A stretch of DNA of 64,000 nt from assembly GCA_010279815.1 (NCBI GenBank), contig QEOQ01000533.1, positions 362,778 to 426,777 of the forward strand, read 5' to 3'. Source of the DNA: Brachionus plicatilis (Eukaryota > Rotifera > Eurotatoria > Ploima > Brachionidae). The position numbers and the translations under genes are program-made. The notes under the pieces are model-generated. The model saw nothing but the letters and a program-made list of their open reading frames with translations, did no database searches and had not been told where the DNA came from. Positions within the stretch are counted from its first letter, which is position 1. Every line of letters starts with the position of its first letter. Shown piece after piece: positions 1-8,562 of this stretch.

Positions 1-1
1 C

Positions 2-280
2 TGGCCAGTGGATTATCCGATAGTGAATAGCACTCATCGTTTGTACAAACTCATGTGTTTGAGGAAAAAAGAAATTGGAGAGGAATGCAGATTTAGTATT
101 GAGTGTCAGGACGATTTGTCTGTGTGTGTGAGACCATTCTTTAAAAAGATCGGATATTGTCTTAGGACTGATAATAGCAAGATAAATGAAATTGGCCAAA
201 CTGTGAATGATTCTCTGCTAAAATATGGAAAAGTTGTAAAAGATGCCTTGAGTATTTTGAAGAAAAAATTTTTTGGTTAA
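2..280 (+). CDS. 3' terminal exon of a cysteine-rich (EB-module-like) protein, partial
   Basis: The frame is open from the window edge to a TAA at 278-280, so only the last part of a gene is present. A CCAG at 4-7 could be a splice acceptor. The peptide has a cysteine pattern (MCL...IGEEC...SIEC...SVCV...GYC) of the kind seen in EB-type or small disulfide-rich extracellular modules. It is followed by a lysine-rich C-terminus ending KKKFFG. An AATAAA signal lies at 320-325, about 40 nt after the stop, which supports a real gene end. The product is probably secreted or membrane-associated, but the N-terminus and true function are outside the window. Family assignment is from spacing only. Confidence 0.55.
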   Translation, partial: WPVDYPIVNSTHRLYKLMCLRKKEIGEECRFSIECQDDLSVCVRPFFKKIGYCLRTDNSKINEIGQTVNDSLLKYGKVVKDALSILKKKFFG

Positions 281-1110
281 ATGAAAATTTTGTAACACTT
301 ATCTTTCTTTCATTTTTTTAATAAAATTTTTTAAATTTTAAATAATTATTGAATTGAGATTGGATCATCAAAACATAGAAGAGACAAAAAAAGTAGAGCT
401 TCAAAAAAGTGGAAAAATAAAAACATTGTTAAGTTTCACTAGTTTTCTAAAATATGCAAACCAACCAAAATAATTTTTTTTTCATAAGAATATAATTTTG
501 TTTATGATTTAAATAATCCAGATTTCAGCAAGAAAAAGAGAATAATATTGAGCATTTGATTGATTGTTATGTTGGTAATATTTAGCAACATTTTTAGATT
601 TAAAAAATTTAAAAAAATATTTATTAATTTAAATCTAATTATTCAATTAATATACTTAATCAATTAACTATTTCTTTTAAAACGGCAACCGTTTGTGTAG
701 GTGACAATAATGTTTGTATAATTTATTTCTTATTTGAATATTTATTGAAAAATAATAGCGTAAACTCTTGACCATTACTCTCGGAACTATGTCAAAATTT
801 GGGTTTATTCTATGAAACTATGTTATAAAATTTCTTTGTTTTTTTTAGAATAAACTCTGATGTCTGACTTTAAACAAAGAGTAAGCATAAAAGTTTGATT
901 CTTAGAATAATTTCGAATTCATTTTGTAATAAACTTAAAAAAACTTCCAAATTAAAAAAAATTAAAAATTAAACTTTATTCCAATTTTTGTATTTATTCT
1001 AAGAGTAAAAGTTAAATTCGATTAAAAATTAAGTTGAATTTAAAATTAAAAAATTCGATTTAAAAAAAACTGTATAAAAACATTTATTTTCTATTTTGTT
1101 TAATAATTTT
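281..1110. other. AT-rich intergenic stretch
   Basis: The stretch holds a poly(A) signal at 320-325 for the upstream gene and long A/T runs. I see no convincing ORF, RNA gene or repeat with recognisable ends here. Confidence 0.5.
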
Positions 1111-1116
1111 AGCATT

Positions 1117-1560
1117 TTAATCACGAGGTAGCCTTTTTCTACCACGTTTCTTTCGTGTTAATTGATTTGAACAAGTTTCGATATTGGAAGTTGTTGAAAT
1201 TTGGGATTTGGCTTGGCTTATCTGAGGGTTCAATTTCCTAAGAGGGTTTAGATTAGTTGGCTGTTGTCTATTTGTATTTACGGTTTGAGTTGACACTAGT
1301 GAAACATATGTTTTTGGATCTATATCTAATTTTGAGTAATAATGCTGAATAAAATGGTTGGACGGATTAAAACTATTTGGGGGTTCATAATGTTAACTTC
1401 AAATTAACTTCTTCTAGGTTCTCATCGAAGTTATCTTCATCTGTGAAAACCATGATTGTTTCTTCTTCTTCCAAATTATCTACATAAGAATTCAACTTCA
1501 AGCTATGTGAGACTAAATCTTTCAAAGTGGAATGTAAGCAATCTTGACTTGTAATACCAT
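1117..1560 (-). pseudogene. Broken coding fragment with basic C-terminus, family unknown
   Basis: Two minus-strand frames read as plausible protein but do not join. The upstream frame (about 1560-1385) runs SYGITSQDCLHSTLKDLV... with an acidic EEEETIMVF stretch and ends at TGA 1385-1387. The following frame (about 1396-1117) continues ...HFIQHYYSKLDIDPKTYVSLVS... to a basic tail KKRGRKRLPRD and TAA at 1117-1119. A frameshift or lost intron near 1390 separates them. The tail resembles an AT-hook-like or nuclear-localisation stretch. It lies downstream of, and on the same strand as, the integrase pseudogene at 2579-3290, so it may be the 3' end of the same mobile element. I do not recognise the family. 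Confidence 0.35.
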
Positions 1561-1610
1561 ATGAATCGAACGAAGACTAATGGGCAATTTACTGTTATTA
1601 TTCAACTTTT

Positions 1611-2235
1611 CAATTAATCGAATAATTGTATTTCTTTCTTCAACTTTCTCCAACTTTTTCAATTCTAATCCATAAAACTCATTCAATAAAATTATTCAAC
1701 TATTACAGTTATTCAACTTTCTTCAACTTTTCCAATTTTTATTAATATTAAAATTTTTTAATCCTTATCCAATTTTCGCGTTTTTTTGCATTGAAAATAC
1801 TAAAAAACGAGAAAACTTTACTGAGTGTTTATATCTTTTAAAAAAATCAATCACTAGACAATTAAATATTATAAATTTATTAAGCATTAAATAAGAACAC
1901 TTCCTATTTCTTTTTGCTGAACCGAAATCCCTAAACCGGGGCTTCGCCCGGACCCCTTTGATTTTATCTTAAATTTTGTTAAAATAAATCTTATTTTAAA
2001 ATAAACCCTAAATTGACAATACGTAAAACGTCTGACGACGTTAATTTTAAAATTAGATTTCTTTAACTTGCAAATTATATTGTTTCAAATTTTATTCTTT
2101 TAAAGTAAAAATTCATAGTGAAAAGAATTGAAAAAGTTGAAGAAAGTTGAAAAACTGTAATAGTTGAATAGTTGAAATAATTGAGAAAATTGTTAAATAC
2201 AAATTGACCCAAAGTTGAAAAAACATTTTTCAAAT
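1611..2235. repeat. Inverted repeat with CAACTTT-rich arms
   Basis: The arm at about 1689-1735 (reading ATTCAACTATTACAG...CTTTCTTCAACTTTT) recurs as its reverse complement at about 2120-2200. The arms are roughly 45-50 bp with small indels, and the spacer is about 390 bp. The spacer holds a GC island at 1921-1962 with a hairpin (GGGC-TTC-GCCC). A related GC block lies at 24676-24712. This is probably the end structure of a mobile element, but no target duplication was identified. Confidence 0.45.
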
Positions 2236-2578
2236 TTGAATAATTTTTCAAATTGCCCATGAATGCGAACGAATTTTTAAATCTGACCATTTCCTTGACT
2301 ACCTCAAATTGAAACTTCTCGGACTGCTTGTCAAACACAAATTTTCTTTTCAAGTCTAACTAAATCAAAACTATTTCGTGCAAGCATGGTATATAATACA
2401 CCTGCTTCACATCATATTGTCTATTTTTTTAATCAATATCTACAATTCTTAAAATTAGGTTTGGAGCCTCACTTTAACCTTGATCAACAGATAGGATGAG
2501 CTATATTATCCCCTTTAAAAACCTGAGGTACGTATCTTTTACTTCTTGTCCGCATAATTTCAGCTTGACGATTCTGTT

Positions 2579-3290
2579 TTATGCGAACATTTTCTCTAAT
2601 GCCAAATAAAGAATTAGCTTTTTTTTAATTTTTTCGGGTGGCCTTTCGTTCATATTTTCTAGAGAGCTTTCTCTTGGTATAATTTCATCTAATTTGAATT
2701 CGGAAGGGTTAAATACATCATCAGGTTCGTTTAAATCTTCATTTTCAGGTAAATCTAAAAAATCAGTCTGTGGTCTTTCATATCCAACAGTTCTAAATAA
2801 TTTCTTTGCGCTATCCAACTTAGATCATTCTTCGATAGGAATAGATTTAGAAGATAAACCGAGTGGAGTTTCAATTCCAAATAATGCTTAATAGGGTGTT
2901 CATTTTATCCCAGTATGGTGTGAAAGGTTTTTTTAAGTAATTGTACGAATTTAAGTCTAGTTGTCCATCTAGTCGATTTATTCTCACGCATCTGAAAAGC
3001 AATTATTTTTTTTATATCAGCGTTTGCTCTTTCAACGCTACCTTATGACTGTGGATGCCGCGCGCGACCATGAACAAAAGACATATCAAGCTGAATTTGT
3101 TTAAATGCTACAATTACCTGATTTCTGAATTCACGGCCTTTATCAGATTGAAAAATAACTGGCACACAAAAATCGCAAAAATATCTATTAATCCTCCAGT
3201 TACATCAAAAGCGGATTTATTTTTTAATGGTCTAAGTGCTATAAATTTAGTAAAATGGTCTTGATAAACTTTGGACGTTAGTAAACCTTG
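2579..3290 (-). pseudogene. KRBA2-like / Ginger-type DDE integrase remnant
   Basis: Minus-strand peptide segments match the integrase core of KRBA2-like proteins. From 3285 down it reads KVYQDHFTKFIALRPLKNKSA, then a frameshift near 3165, then ...GVPVIFQSDKGREF, then HGRARHPQS-stop-GSVERAN. The last block carries the usual PQSQGSVERAN catalytic-glutamate motif with Q changed to a stop. Further on, ENKSTRWTTRLKFVQ and (frameshift) ALFGIETPLGLSSKSIPIE lead into the acidic C-terminal ORF 2818-2579. At least two frameshifts and two nonsense codons are visible, so it is dead. Sequence upstream of 3290 on this strand is AT-rich and may be intron or unrelated insertion. Integrase-type elements of this group insert cDNA or transposon DNA; here it is only a fossil. 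Confidence 0.7.
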
Positions 3291-3729
3291 CCACAAAAAT
3301 AGGCAAAATTTCCACAAAATAAGTAAAAATATTACAATATAAATAAAAAAATAACTAATTTGTAAAAACGCAACTAAATCACTTTTATTACCACTAAATA
3401 CATAAGTTGGCAAACCATTTATTGATTTTTGTAACAAATTCAACAAAATACTACAAATTTAATTAAAACTTAACTGATTAAATAATATGCTAAAATTTTT
3501 TTATGACCAATGGGTAAAAAAAAACAGTAAACAACTTCTTGGCTACAACTGTTATAAAAATTCAAAACAAATTCAACATTACAAAGAAAAATTTAAACAA
3601 TTTTATCGAAAATTTTTGTGGCATTGTTATTTTTTTATTTTTTTTAATTGTTATATCTGTGCCGAGCTAATGCTCCTTCTGATTAAAAATAAAAATTAAA
3701 ATAAAAGAGAAATGGAAATAAAAAATAAG

Positions 3730-4077
3730 TGTTGTAGTTCTCTCAATAACTACAACACCGACTCTAGACATCGTTAGTGTCTATAGTTTCACAGTGAAAT
3801 ACTATGATCTCATGCGCTTAGCAAGTTGATAGTATTTAACACTGTGTAAAATACTACACATGCGCGATTAGAAGAAAAACTTAAAAATTATTATTTCTTT
3901 TTTTTCTTTTTTCCATTTTTCTTTATTATCTTATCAGGCTAGAAGTGGCCATTTATTAATAAAGTTATAATTATTATTATTATTATTTAATTTCTTTTAT
4001 TTCTTGAGTTATAACCGCGAACCACCAGATCCTAACAGATCCGGAAAGAATTATTTCTTTTTTTAAGGGTTATAACA
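3730..4077 (+). repeat. Left LTR of the outer LTR retroelement
   Basis: This 348-bp block begins TGTTGTAG and ends ATAACA. It recurs with high identity at 20256-20595. It contains a short internal inverted repeat at its start (TTGTAGTT...AACTACAA) and an ATT microsatellite. Flanking bases are TAAG on the outer side here (3726-3729) and TAAG after the right copy (20596-20599). This fits a 4-bp target-site duplication around one insertion. Confidence 0.8.
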
Positions 4078-4166
4078 TTGACGTCCCTAGGTGTTCTTAA
4101 CTTCTAGTTAAGGTTTAGTGTCAAAATTTCTTTCCTTTTCTCTTCTTTAAAACCTTTTTCCTCAAA

Positions 4167-4562
4167 ATGTTTAAAATCGCATTTACAATATTATTATGGA
4201 GTTTTGTTGTCACGTGTGAAACACACGGCTTCTCATTTTATAAGTCGGAGTCAATGTATGAGAAAGTGATATCTCATTTAATCACCACATGGACAAAATC
4301 AATCCAGATCGGAAAGGCAATAATCGTCACAATTCCAATGGAGACAGTGATTTTAATCATCACTTTGATCTTAGTGTATTCGACAATCCGTCTCATAAAA
4401 GGGAGGCCTCACACGCCGACTTCAATCCAAACAAGTAGTGGCTCAGCGTCAGCCAACGTTTATTTTGTTAATGCCATACAATTTGGAAACGAAGGGAGTT
4501 ATAAGACCTTGTATAGCGAAGCTAGAAATTCATACGCTATAAAGGCTACGAACGATCTCTAG
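4167..4562 (+). CDS. Small membrane protein ORF next to the left LTR
   Basis: The 131-residue ORF starts 90 bp after the LTR, where gag normally sits. Residues 1-19 form a signal-peptide-like hydrophobic stretch (FKIAFTILLWSFVVTC). Residues about 52-76 form a clear transmembrane segment (IPMETVILIITLILVYSTI), followed by basic RLIKGRPH and a polar C-terminus rich in S, A, N and Y. There is no zinc knuckle or capsid motif. The intact frame in an otherwise broken element is notable. It could be a small envelope-like or accessory protein, or a captured host exon. I do not recognise the family, and function is unknown. Confidence 0.5.
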   Translation: MFKIAFTILLWSFVVTCETHGFSFYKSESMYEKVISHLITTWTKSIQIGKAIIVTIPMETVILIITLILVYSTIRLIKGRPHTPTSIQTSSGSASANVYFVNAIQFGNEGSYKTLYSEARNSYAIKATNDL

Positions 4563-4570
4563 GAATGAAT

Positions 4571-4721
4571 GGATGTGAAATCGTGGGTCATTTTATTGGA
4601 GATTTATTTGAAGCAATTTCAAAAGTCCGACTGGCTTGACATCACAATCAGTCTTGTAGACAATATTCTATATCGTCATAGTGAAGATAGGAAGACCACA
4701 TGGACTTGTCCATTCATGGCA
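4571..4721 (+). pseudogene. Pre-integrase pol fragment
   Basis: A short open stretch reads VKSWVILLEIYLKQFQKSDW...VDNILYRHSEDR. The ILYRHSEDR block is repeated at the start of the pol fragment at 17839, with 33 of 36 nt identical around it. It corresponds to the linker before the HHCC domain in Gypsy-type pol. A stop follows, and gag, protease, reverse transcriptase and RNase H of this outer element are absent. Confidence 0.5.
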
Positions 4722-4734
4722 GCAAGTTGAATAC

Positions 4735-4792
4735 CGGTGTAGCTACAGCGGTTTTAATAAAAACGACCCAAGCGACTTTGCCGGCCGACTAC
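4735..4792. repeat. Inverted copy of a segment found at 17740-17890
   Basis: The stretch AGCTACAGCGGTTTTAAT...ACGACCC..AAGCGAC.TTGCCGGCCG is the reverse complement of sequence in two blocks at the other end of the nest. One is CCGGCCGGCAAGGTCGCTT (17743-17763). The other is CGTTTTGATTAGAACCGCTGTAG (about 17867-17890). This shows rearrangement of the outer element or terminal inverted repeats of an inserted DNA element. Confidence 0.45.
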
Positions 4793-5284
4793 AAAACATT
4801 TTAAAAACTTTTAATTTTTTTTCACGTTTTATTGTTGTTTCTTTGTAATAATAAAATTTCATTATATTTTCTTGGTCCTTTTTTTTAGTTCATACAAAAA
4901 TAAATCTTTTTTAATTGATAATTTCAGAAATAAAAAAAAACATTTTTCTTTAAAACAAATAAATTAATTTCTCTTTTCAAATAGTTAATTTTCAAAAATT
5001 TACCTCAAACAAAGTTGGATTGTTTTATCTTATTTCATATTTCAAATTGCGCATAATTTATAACACTTCAAATGTTAAGAAAATAAATAAATTCTTTTTT
5101 CAAATTTGAAAAATATTGCAAATTATATTAGAAAAATGTGCTAAAATTACTATGCTACAAACTTAAAATATTTGTTGAAGTATTCGAAAATAAAAAAAAA
5201 ATTCAATTCATCCAATTCTAGTTTTAATTGATTCTCTAAGCTTCTAGTGGCAAGTAACCCATTTTACGATTCCAGATTTCACAG
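4793..5284. other. AT-rich non-coding stretch
   Basis: Runs of A and T only. No ORF or repeat end could be assigned. Confidence 0.4.
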
Positions 5285-5480
5285 AATATCAGGTTTGTAT
5301 TGCTCATCTCCAGATGGCAAAAATTTTCGTCATTTAGCATCTGTTTACTCAAAATATTTCAAAACAATAAACAAGGGACAAAGCGTGTGGTGAAAATTTT
5401 CCCAATGGTATAACAAATGGTGCCGAGTAGTATGACGTTGCTGGTGGCATGCAAGATTTCCTTCGAATACATCCTAATAA
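5285..5480 (+). pseudogene. M14 carboxypeptidase (CPD/CPE-like) gene fragment
   Basis: Frame one reads CSSPDGKNFRHLASVYSKYF.KTINKGQ and a shifted frame continues GITNGAE-stop-YDVAGGMQDF. These match two adjacent signature stretches of the metallocarboxypeptidase D/E/M/N subfamily: the ..PDD..F..LA..Y....TM..G block, and the substrate-binding GITNGA(D/E)WY.V.GGMQD block. The W codon has become a stop and one frameshift separates the blocks. It is a short exon-sized scrap, not a gene. It lies about 180 bp upstream of an NDUFS1 scrap in the same orientation inside a transposon nest, which suggests capture or fusion of host sequences. Confidence 0.65.
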
Positions 5481-5655
5481 TACAAATACATTTTATTTTT
5501 TTTGTTCTTTAAATTAAGTAAATTTAAGGAGGACTAAAGAGATGTTGCTATTGTGTCTTCAGCCAACGATTAGTATATATCTTATGCTGGTCATGTGCCC
5601 ACTGATCCAAAAGGAAATAAAACAATGGCAGCCAGAAGGACTTGCATGATTTCTC

Positions 5656-5822
5656 CAATAGCAAGATTTTGCTATCACGAACGTCTAGTAATAGCTGGTA
5701 ACTGCCGAATGTGTTTGGTTCAACCGACTCACCCGAAGCCCCAAAAGGTGTCATGGAATTTTTGATTGTCAATCATCCATTAGACTGTCCAGTATGAGAT
5801 CAAGGAGCTGAATGGGAACAAC
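5656..5822 (+). pseudogene. NDUFS1 (complex I 75-kDa subunit) fragment, copy A
   Basis: The frame reads [21 protein letters not shown], then after an internal deletion and frameshift [26 protein letters not shown]. These are the [2Fe-2S]-binding stretch and the start of the next cysteine motif (DCPxCDQGGEC) of the 75-kDa NADH dehydrogenase subunit. The second cysteine codon is TGA and the last is TGG, so iron-sulfur ligands are lost. About 30 codons between the blocks are missing relative to the family and to copy B at 16970-17272. Upstream bases (5540-5650) are open in the same frame but unrecognised. Confidence 0.8.
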
Positions 5823-5889
5823 AAAAGCAAATATATATATTTTTCAAATTTTTATTTAAAGTGTAATAAATTATTTTTTATAAGTTTTA

Positions 5890-6692
5890 GGACTTCTTTA
5901 TTCATTTGACCATTCACCCTTGTTTTTCGCTACTATTGTGAGGACTTTTTTAAGATGATTTCCTTATTTTTCGCATTATGCTGCATTTAGATTTTTTTCA
6001 AATTCTCCAATTGCAGCGGTTAGCTCATTGATGGATCGACATTATTTCCTTCTTACAAATGTTTTCAGGTCGCTCCATAACATTTCAATTGGATTAAAGT
6101 CCGCTGAATTGGCAGGGGTTCTTAACTAAAATAATTGATAATATAAAAATTTCTTTATTGTAAATTATTTAAAAATATTTTACCCATCTAATTCCATTTT
6201 CTCTTAAAAAGCTAGTATATAAGTTAGAATTATGCTTCGGGCATTATCCTGAATCAAAAAACATCTATCCAATTCTTCTCGTCTAAATTTGGTCCTTACA
6301 AAAGGTAGCAAGTAATATTCTAATATGTACTTGTAACTATGTTGGTTAAGGTTTGATGTAAAAAGCTTTTTATTACAAAGTTTTAGTAGAAAATTTTAAA
6401 TTTTTTTTGAAATTCTTACACAAAATCTTGAAGGTCCTTTAGAGCTTATTGCTGCCCAAATATTTTACTTCAAAGAACTTTTTTCCCTTACTCCAACACA
6501 ACTCAGCTTTGAGTTTTTTTGTCAAAAATGGTACAAAGGAAACGTTTTTATTTCAATTTTAGTCTCATCAGCTAATAATAAATCTATTGGTATCAAACGA
6601 CTTATATCGTTTGGCGAAAAACCCCCTTTGCTTTTTTTTCGCTAAGTTTAAGTTTGGCATTGCCCTCGCTCTTTAACACGACCTCGATAATT
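5890..6692 (-). pseudogene. Tc1/mariner-like transposase, catalytic half
   Basis: Minus-strand blocks in order are: LLADETKIEIKTF (first catalytic D), WAAISSKGPSRFCV, CFLIQDNA and the frame-shifted HNSNLYTSFLRENGIRW (second D), then an AT-rich GT...AG intron of about 60 nt at roughly 6128-6183. Next come LRTPANSADFNPIEMLWSDLK (E region) and NHLKKVLTIV.KNKGEWSNE. This is the DDE layout of the IS630-Tc1-mariner group. Nonsense codons and single-base indels make it inactive. The N-terminal half of the same gene lies at 14880-15327. The two halves were separated by a CR1-like insertion (about 6693-7540) and a Gypsy element (7611-14771). Confidence 0.75.
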
Positions 6693-7540
6693 TAATGGAC
6701 TGGTCATTGTACTGGAAAATGAGCTTTAATCAGTTTAAGCGTTTAAGTATGCATTTTGGTATTGAAAACAGATGTCACGACTACACTATGGATGGTCAAA
6801 AGCTAGCAAAAACAAGTAAAGAGTGTGACTTGGGAATTATCATTACCAGCGACCTAAAATCAGGAGAACAATGTAAAAGAGCAGCAGCGAGAGCCTCGAT
6901 GGTAGCATCAAGAATAAAAAACACATTCACTCACTTCTCTCTTGAACATGTAAATCTGCTCTTTAAGTCATTCGTTAGGCCGCATCTTGAGTTTGCAGTC
7001 AGCGCTTGGAATCCTTATCGACGTGGTGACATAAGCGTGTTCAGAGAAAATTTTCTAAACTTGTCCCGGAACTAAAGTCGAAACCATATGCAGTTAGAAG
7101 AGAAACTCTTAATTGGATAACACTTGAAGAAAGACGGCAGCGTGGAGATCTAATTCAGCTACATAAAATTCACCAAGGACATGATCAAGTTGAATTAATA
7201 CATGGAAACCAATTACTAGCTTCAAATGGTCTTGACAGTCCAGCAGGTCATACGAGAAAGGGTCAGTTAGCTATTGAGAGGCAGATCATTAGAAATTGTA
7301 TAGTTCGATATAACTTTTTTACAAACAGGACAGCTGGTAACTGGAACACAATAGACAAAACAACTAGAAGCACAGTCAACACGAATAAATTTAAAAATCG
7401 AATTGATAAACTTCTCGGATAAAGTTAAGCTGAATATGAAAACTGGACGTAGACTGTTAAACAGATCGTCTACTGACGGTTCTGCTCGGGATCTTTGATC
7501 CTCCACAGCTTGTATACTACTACTACTACTACTAGTATAT
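6693..7540 (+). mobile_element. 5'-truncated CR1/L2-like non-LTR retrotransposon
   Basis: Coding runs from 6695 to 7422 with one frameshift near 7072. It starts within the C-terminal part of reverse transcriptase: MSFNQFKRLSMHFG...DLGIIITSDLK..EQCKRAAARAS...VRPHLEFAVSAWNPY. After the frameshift it continues LKSKPYAVRRETLNWITLEERRQRGDLIQLHKI... to ..WNTIDKTTRSTVNTNKFKNRIDKLLG-stop. This is the typical end of CR1/Jockey-group ORF2. The 3' end is a (TAC)n repeat (about 7515-7533). This 5' truncation plus microsatellite tail is expected from target-primed reverse transcription. It is inserted in the mariner-like transposase gene. Confidence 0.75.
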
Positions 7541-7610
7541 AGAAAAAATTAATTTATAATTTTTTTTTTTTAATTGAAAATTTTTTTTTCTAATCAATCT
7601 TACAGATATA

Positions 7611-7800
7611 TGTAACGGGGGAGGATTTGCCCGTTAGGAGAATATATAAAATAAAAGAAAAGAAGAGAAGAGACGTTGGATTTAAGAAACCTTTATTCAA
7701 ATAAAAAACTTCTAACAATAAAAGAAAAACTTATCTTTTATAGTACGTTCCTGACTATTTGGGGAGTTTGTTTTGTTCTCCTAGCAAACTCTCCATTGCA
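7611..7800 (-). repeat. 3' LTR of the Gypsy element
   Basis: It is almost identical to 14581-14771. On the coding strand it starts TGCAATGGAGAG, so an ATG lies four bases in. The minus-strand accessory ORF runs into it and stops at 7755-7757. It carries an AATAAA signal on the coding strand. Confidence 0.85.
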
Positions 7801-8321
7801 CAGTTCCGGCGCCTTTTGCGAATCACTCCGTGACTAACGTTCTCGCTTTGCTCACTAGTCGTAACATCCTTTGCCACGACCATCTCCCTATCGGTGGCCC
7901 CCGGCGCCTGCGACCCGGTTTGGCATTCGATCGCTTGCCCGGCCTCTCTGAATGGATTTAGGTCCAGGCCATAATAAATATGACGGCTCCCGACTGGGAC
8001 AGAGTCCCTGACGTTGTGCGACCGCGTATGCACCCATAGTGTCGGGTAGTCCACGTACACCCGGGCCGCCTTCCGTTCCAAATTCAACTTGACCTGCAAC
8101 TTGTAGTCTCGGCCTCCAACGCTGTACACCGGGTACTCAGAGATGAAATCGTGACAGCGGATCGAGTCACGGTCGTCGTAGAATTTAATAAACACCACGG
8201 TCTCGGGCCTGACTTTCTCCTCCATCACTCTAAAATATTGGATCGGGCCGATTTGCCTGTATAGAAACTGGGCGCACTTAACGTTCTCCTCAACGTCGAA
8301 CTTCGGAAACATGCGTAGCAT
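7755..8321 (-). CDS. Gypsy 3' accessory ORF, possible RRM-like fold
   Basis: This 188-residue ORF sits between integrase and 3' LTR, the slot used by env in some Gypsy elements. It has no signal peptide or membrane segment. Residues about 10-75 show alternating hydrophobic stretches, FYRQIGPIQYFRVMEE.. then ETVVFIKFYDDRDSIRC..., then YSVGGRDYKLQV. This resembles the beta-alpha-beta-beta-alpha-beta order and RNP-1-like VxF/Y pattern of RNA-recognition motifs; that is inference from pattern only. The C-terminus is polar, then basic (IRKRRRNC). The last 14 residues (MESLLGEQNKLPK preceded by A) are encoded by the LTR itself. Its base composition is visibly richer in G+C than neighbouring DNA. 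I know of no named family match. Confidence 0.55.
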   Translation of the reverse strand: MLRMFPKFDVEENVKCAQFLYRQIGPIQYFRVMEEKVRPETVVFIKFYDDRDSIRCHDFISEYPVYSVGGRDYKLQVKLNLERKAARVYVDYPTLWVHTRSHNVRDSVPVGSRHIYYGLDLNPFREAGQAIECQTGSQAPGATDREMVVAKDVTTSEQSENVSHGVIRKRRRNCAMESLLGEQNKLPK

Positions 8322-8562
8322 CGTTTGGTGTTCGGCAATAGCGAAATTGGTTTGGAATGAGTGCGTTTAGTAAAAATTTTTTTTGAATTTGAATTTGAAT
8401 AAATGAGAGAGTAATTCGCCAAAAGTTTTGAATAAATCCCCGAAACAATTGTGCATATTTAGATATCTATTTTGAGTGTGTTTACGAAACTTGTCTTATT
8501 TACATTTTACATAAATTTGAATTTTAACAATTGTGCAAGGAACTTAAAAGCTAGAATTTATC

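Noticed and set aside
1937..1951. GGGC-TTC-GCCC hairpin as an intrinsic terminator or a Helitron 3' hairpin
   Set aside because: The DNA is eukaryotic, so a bacterial terminator does not apply; no CTRR end or A/T insertion site follows as Helitrons require.
3487..3699. 70-codon plus-strand frame before the left LTR
   Set aside because: Low-complexity composition, no start context, and it lies in probable non-coding DNA upstream of the integrase remnant.
5548..5772. A 74-codon minus-strand frame
   Set aside because: It is the shadow of the NDUFS1 fragment on the plus strand.
7515..7533. (TAC)n run as a CRISPR-like or regulatory repeat
   Set aside because: It is the 3' microsatellite tail of the CR1-like element.
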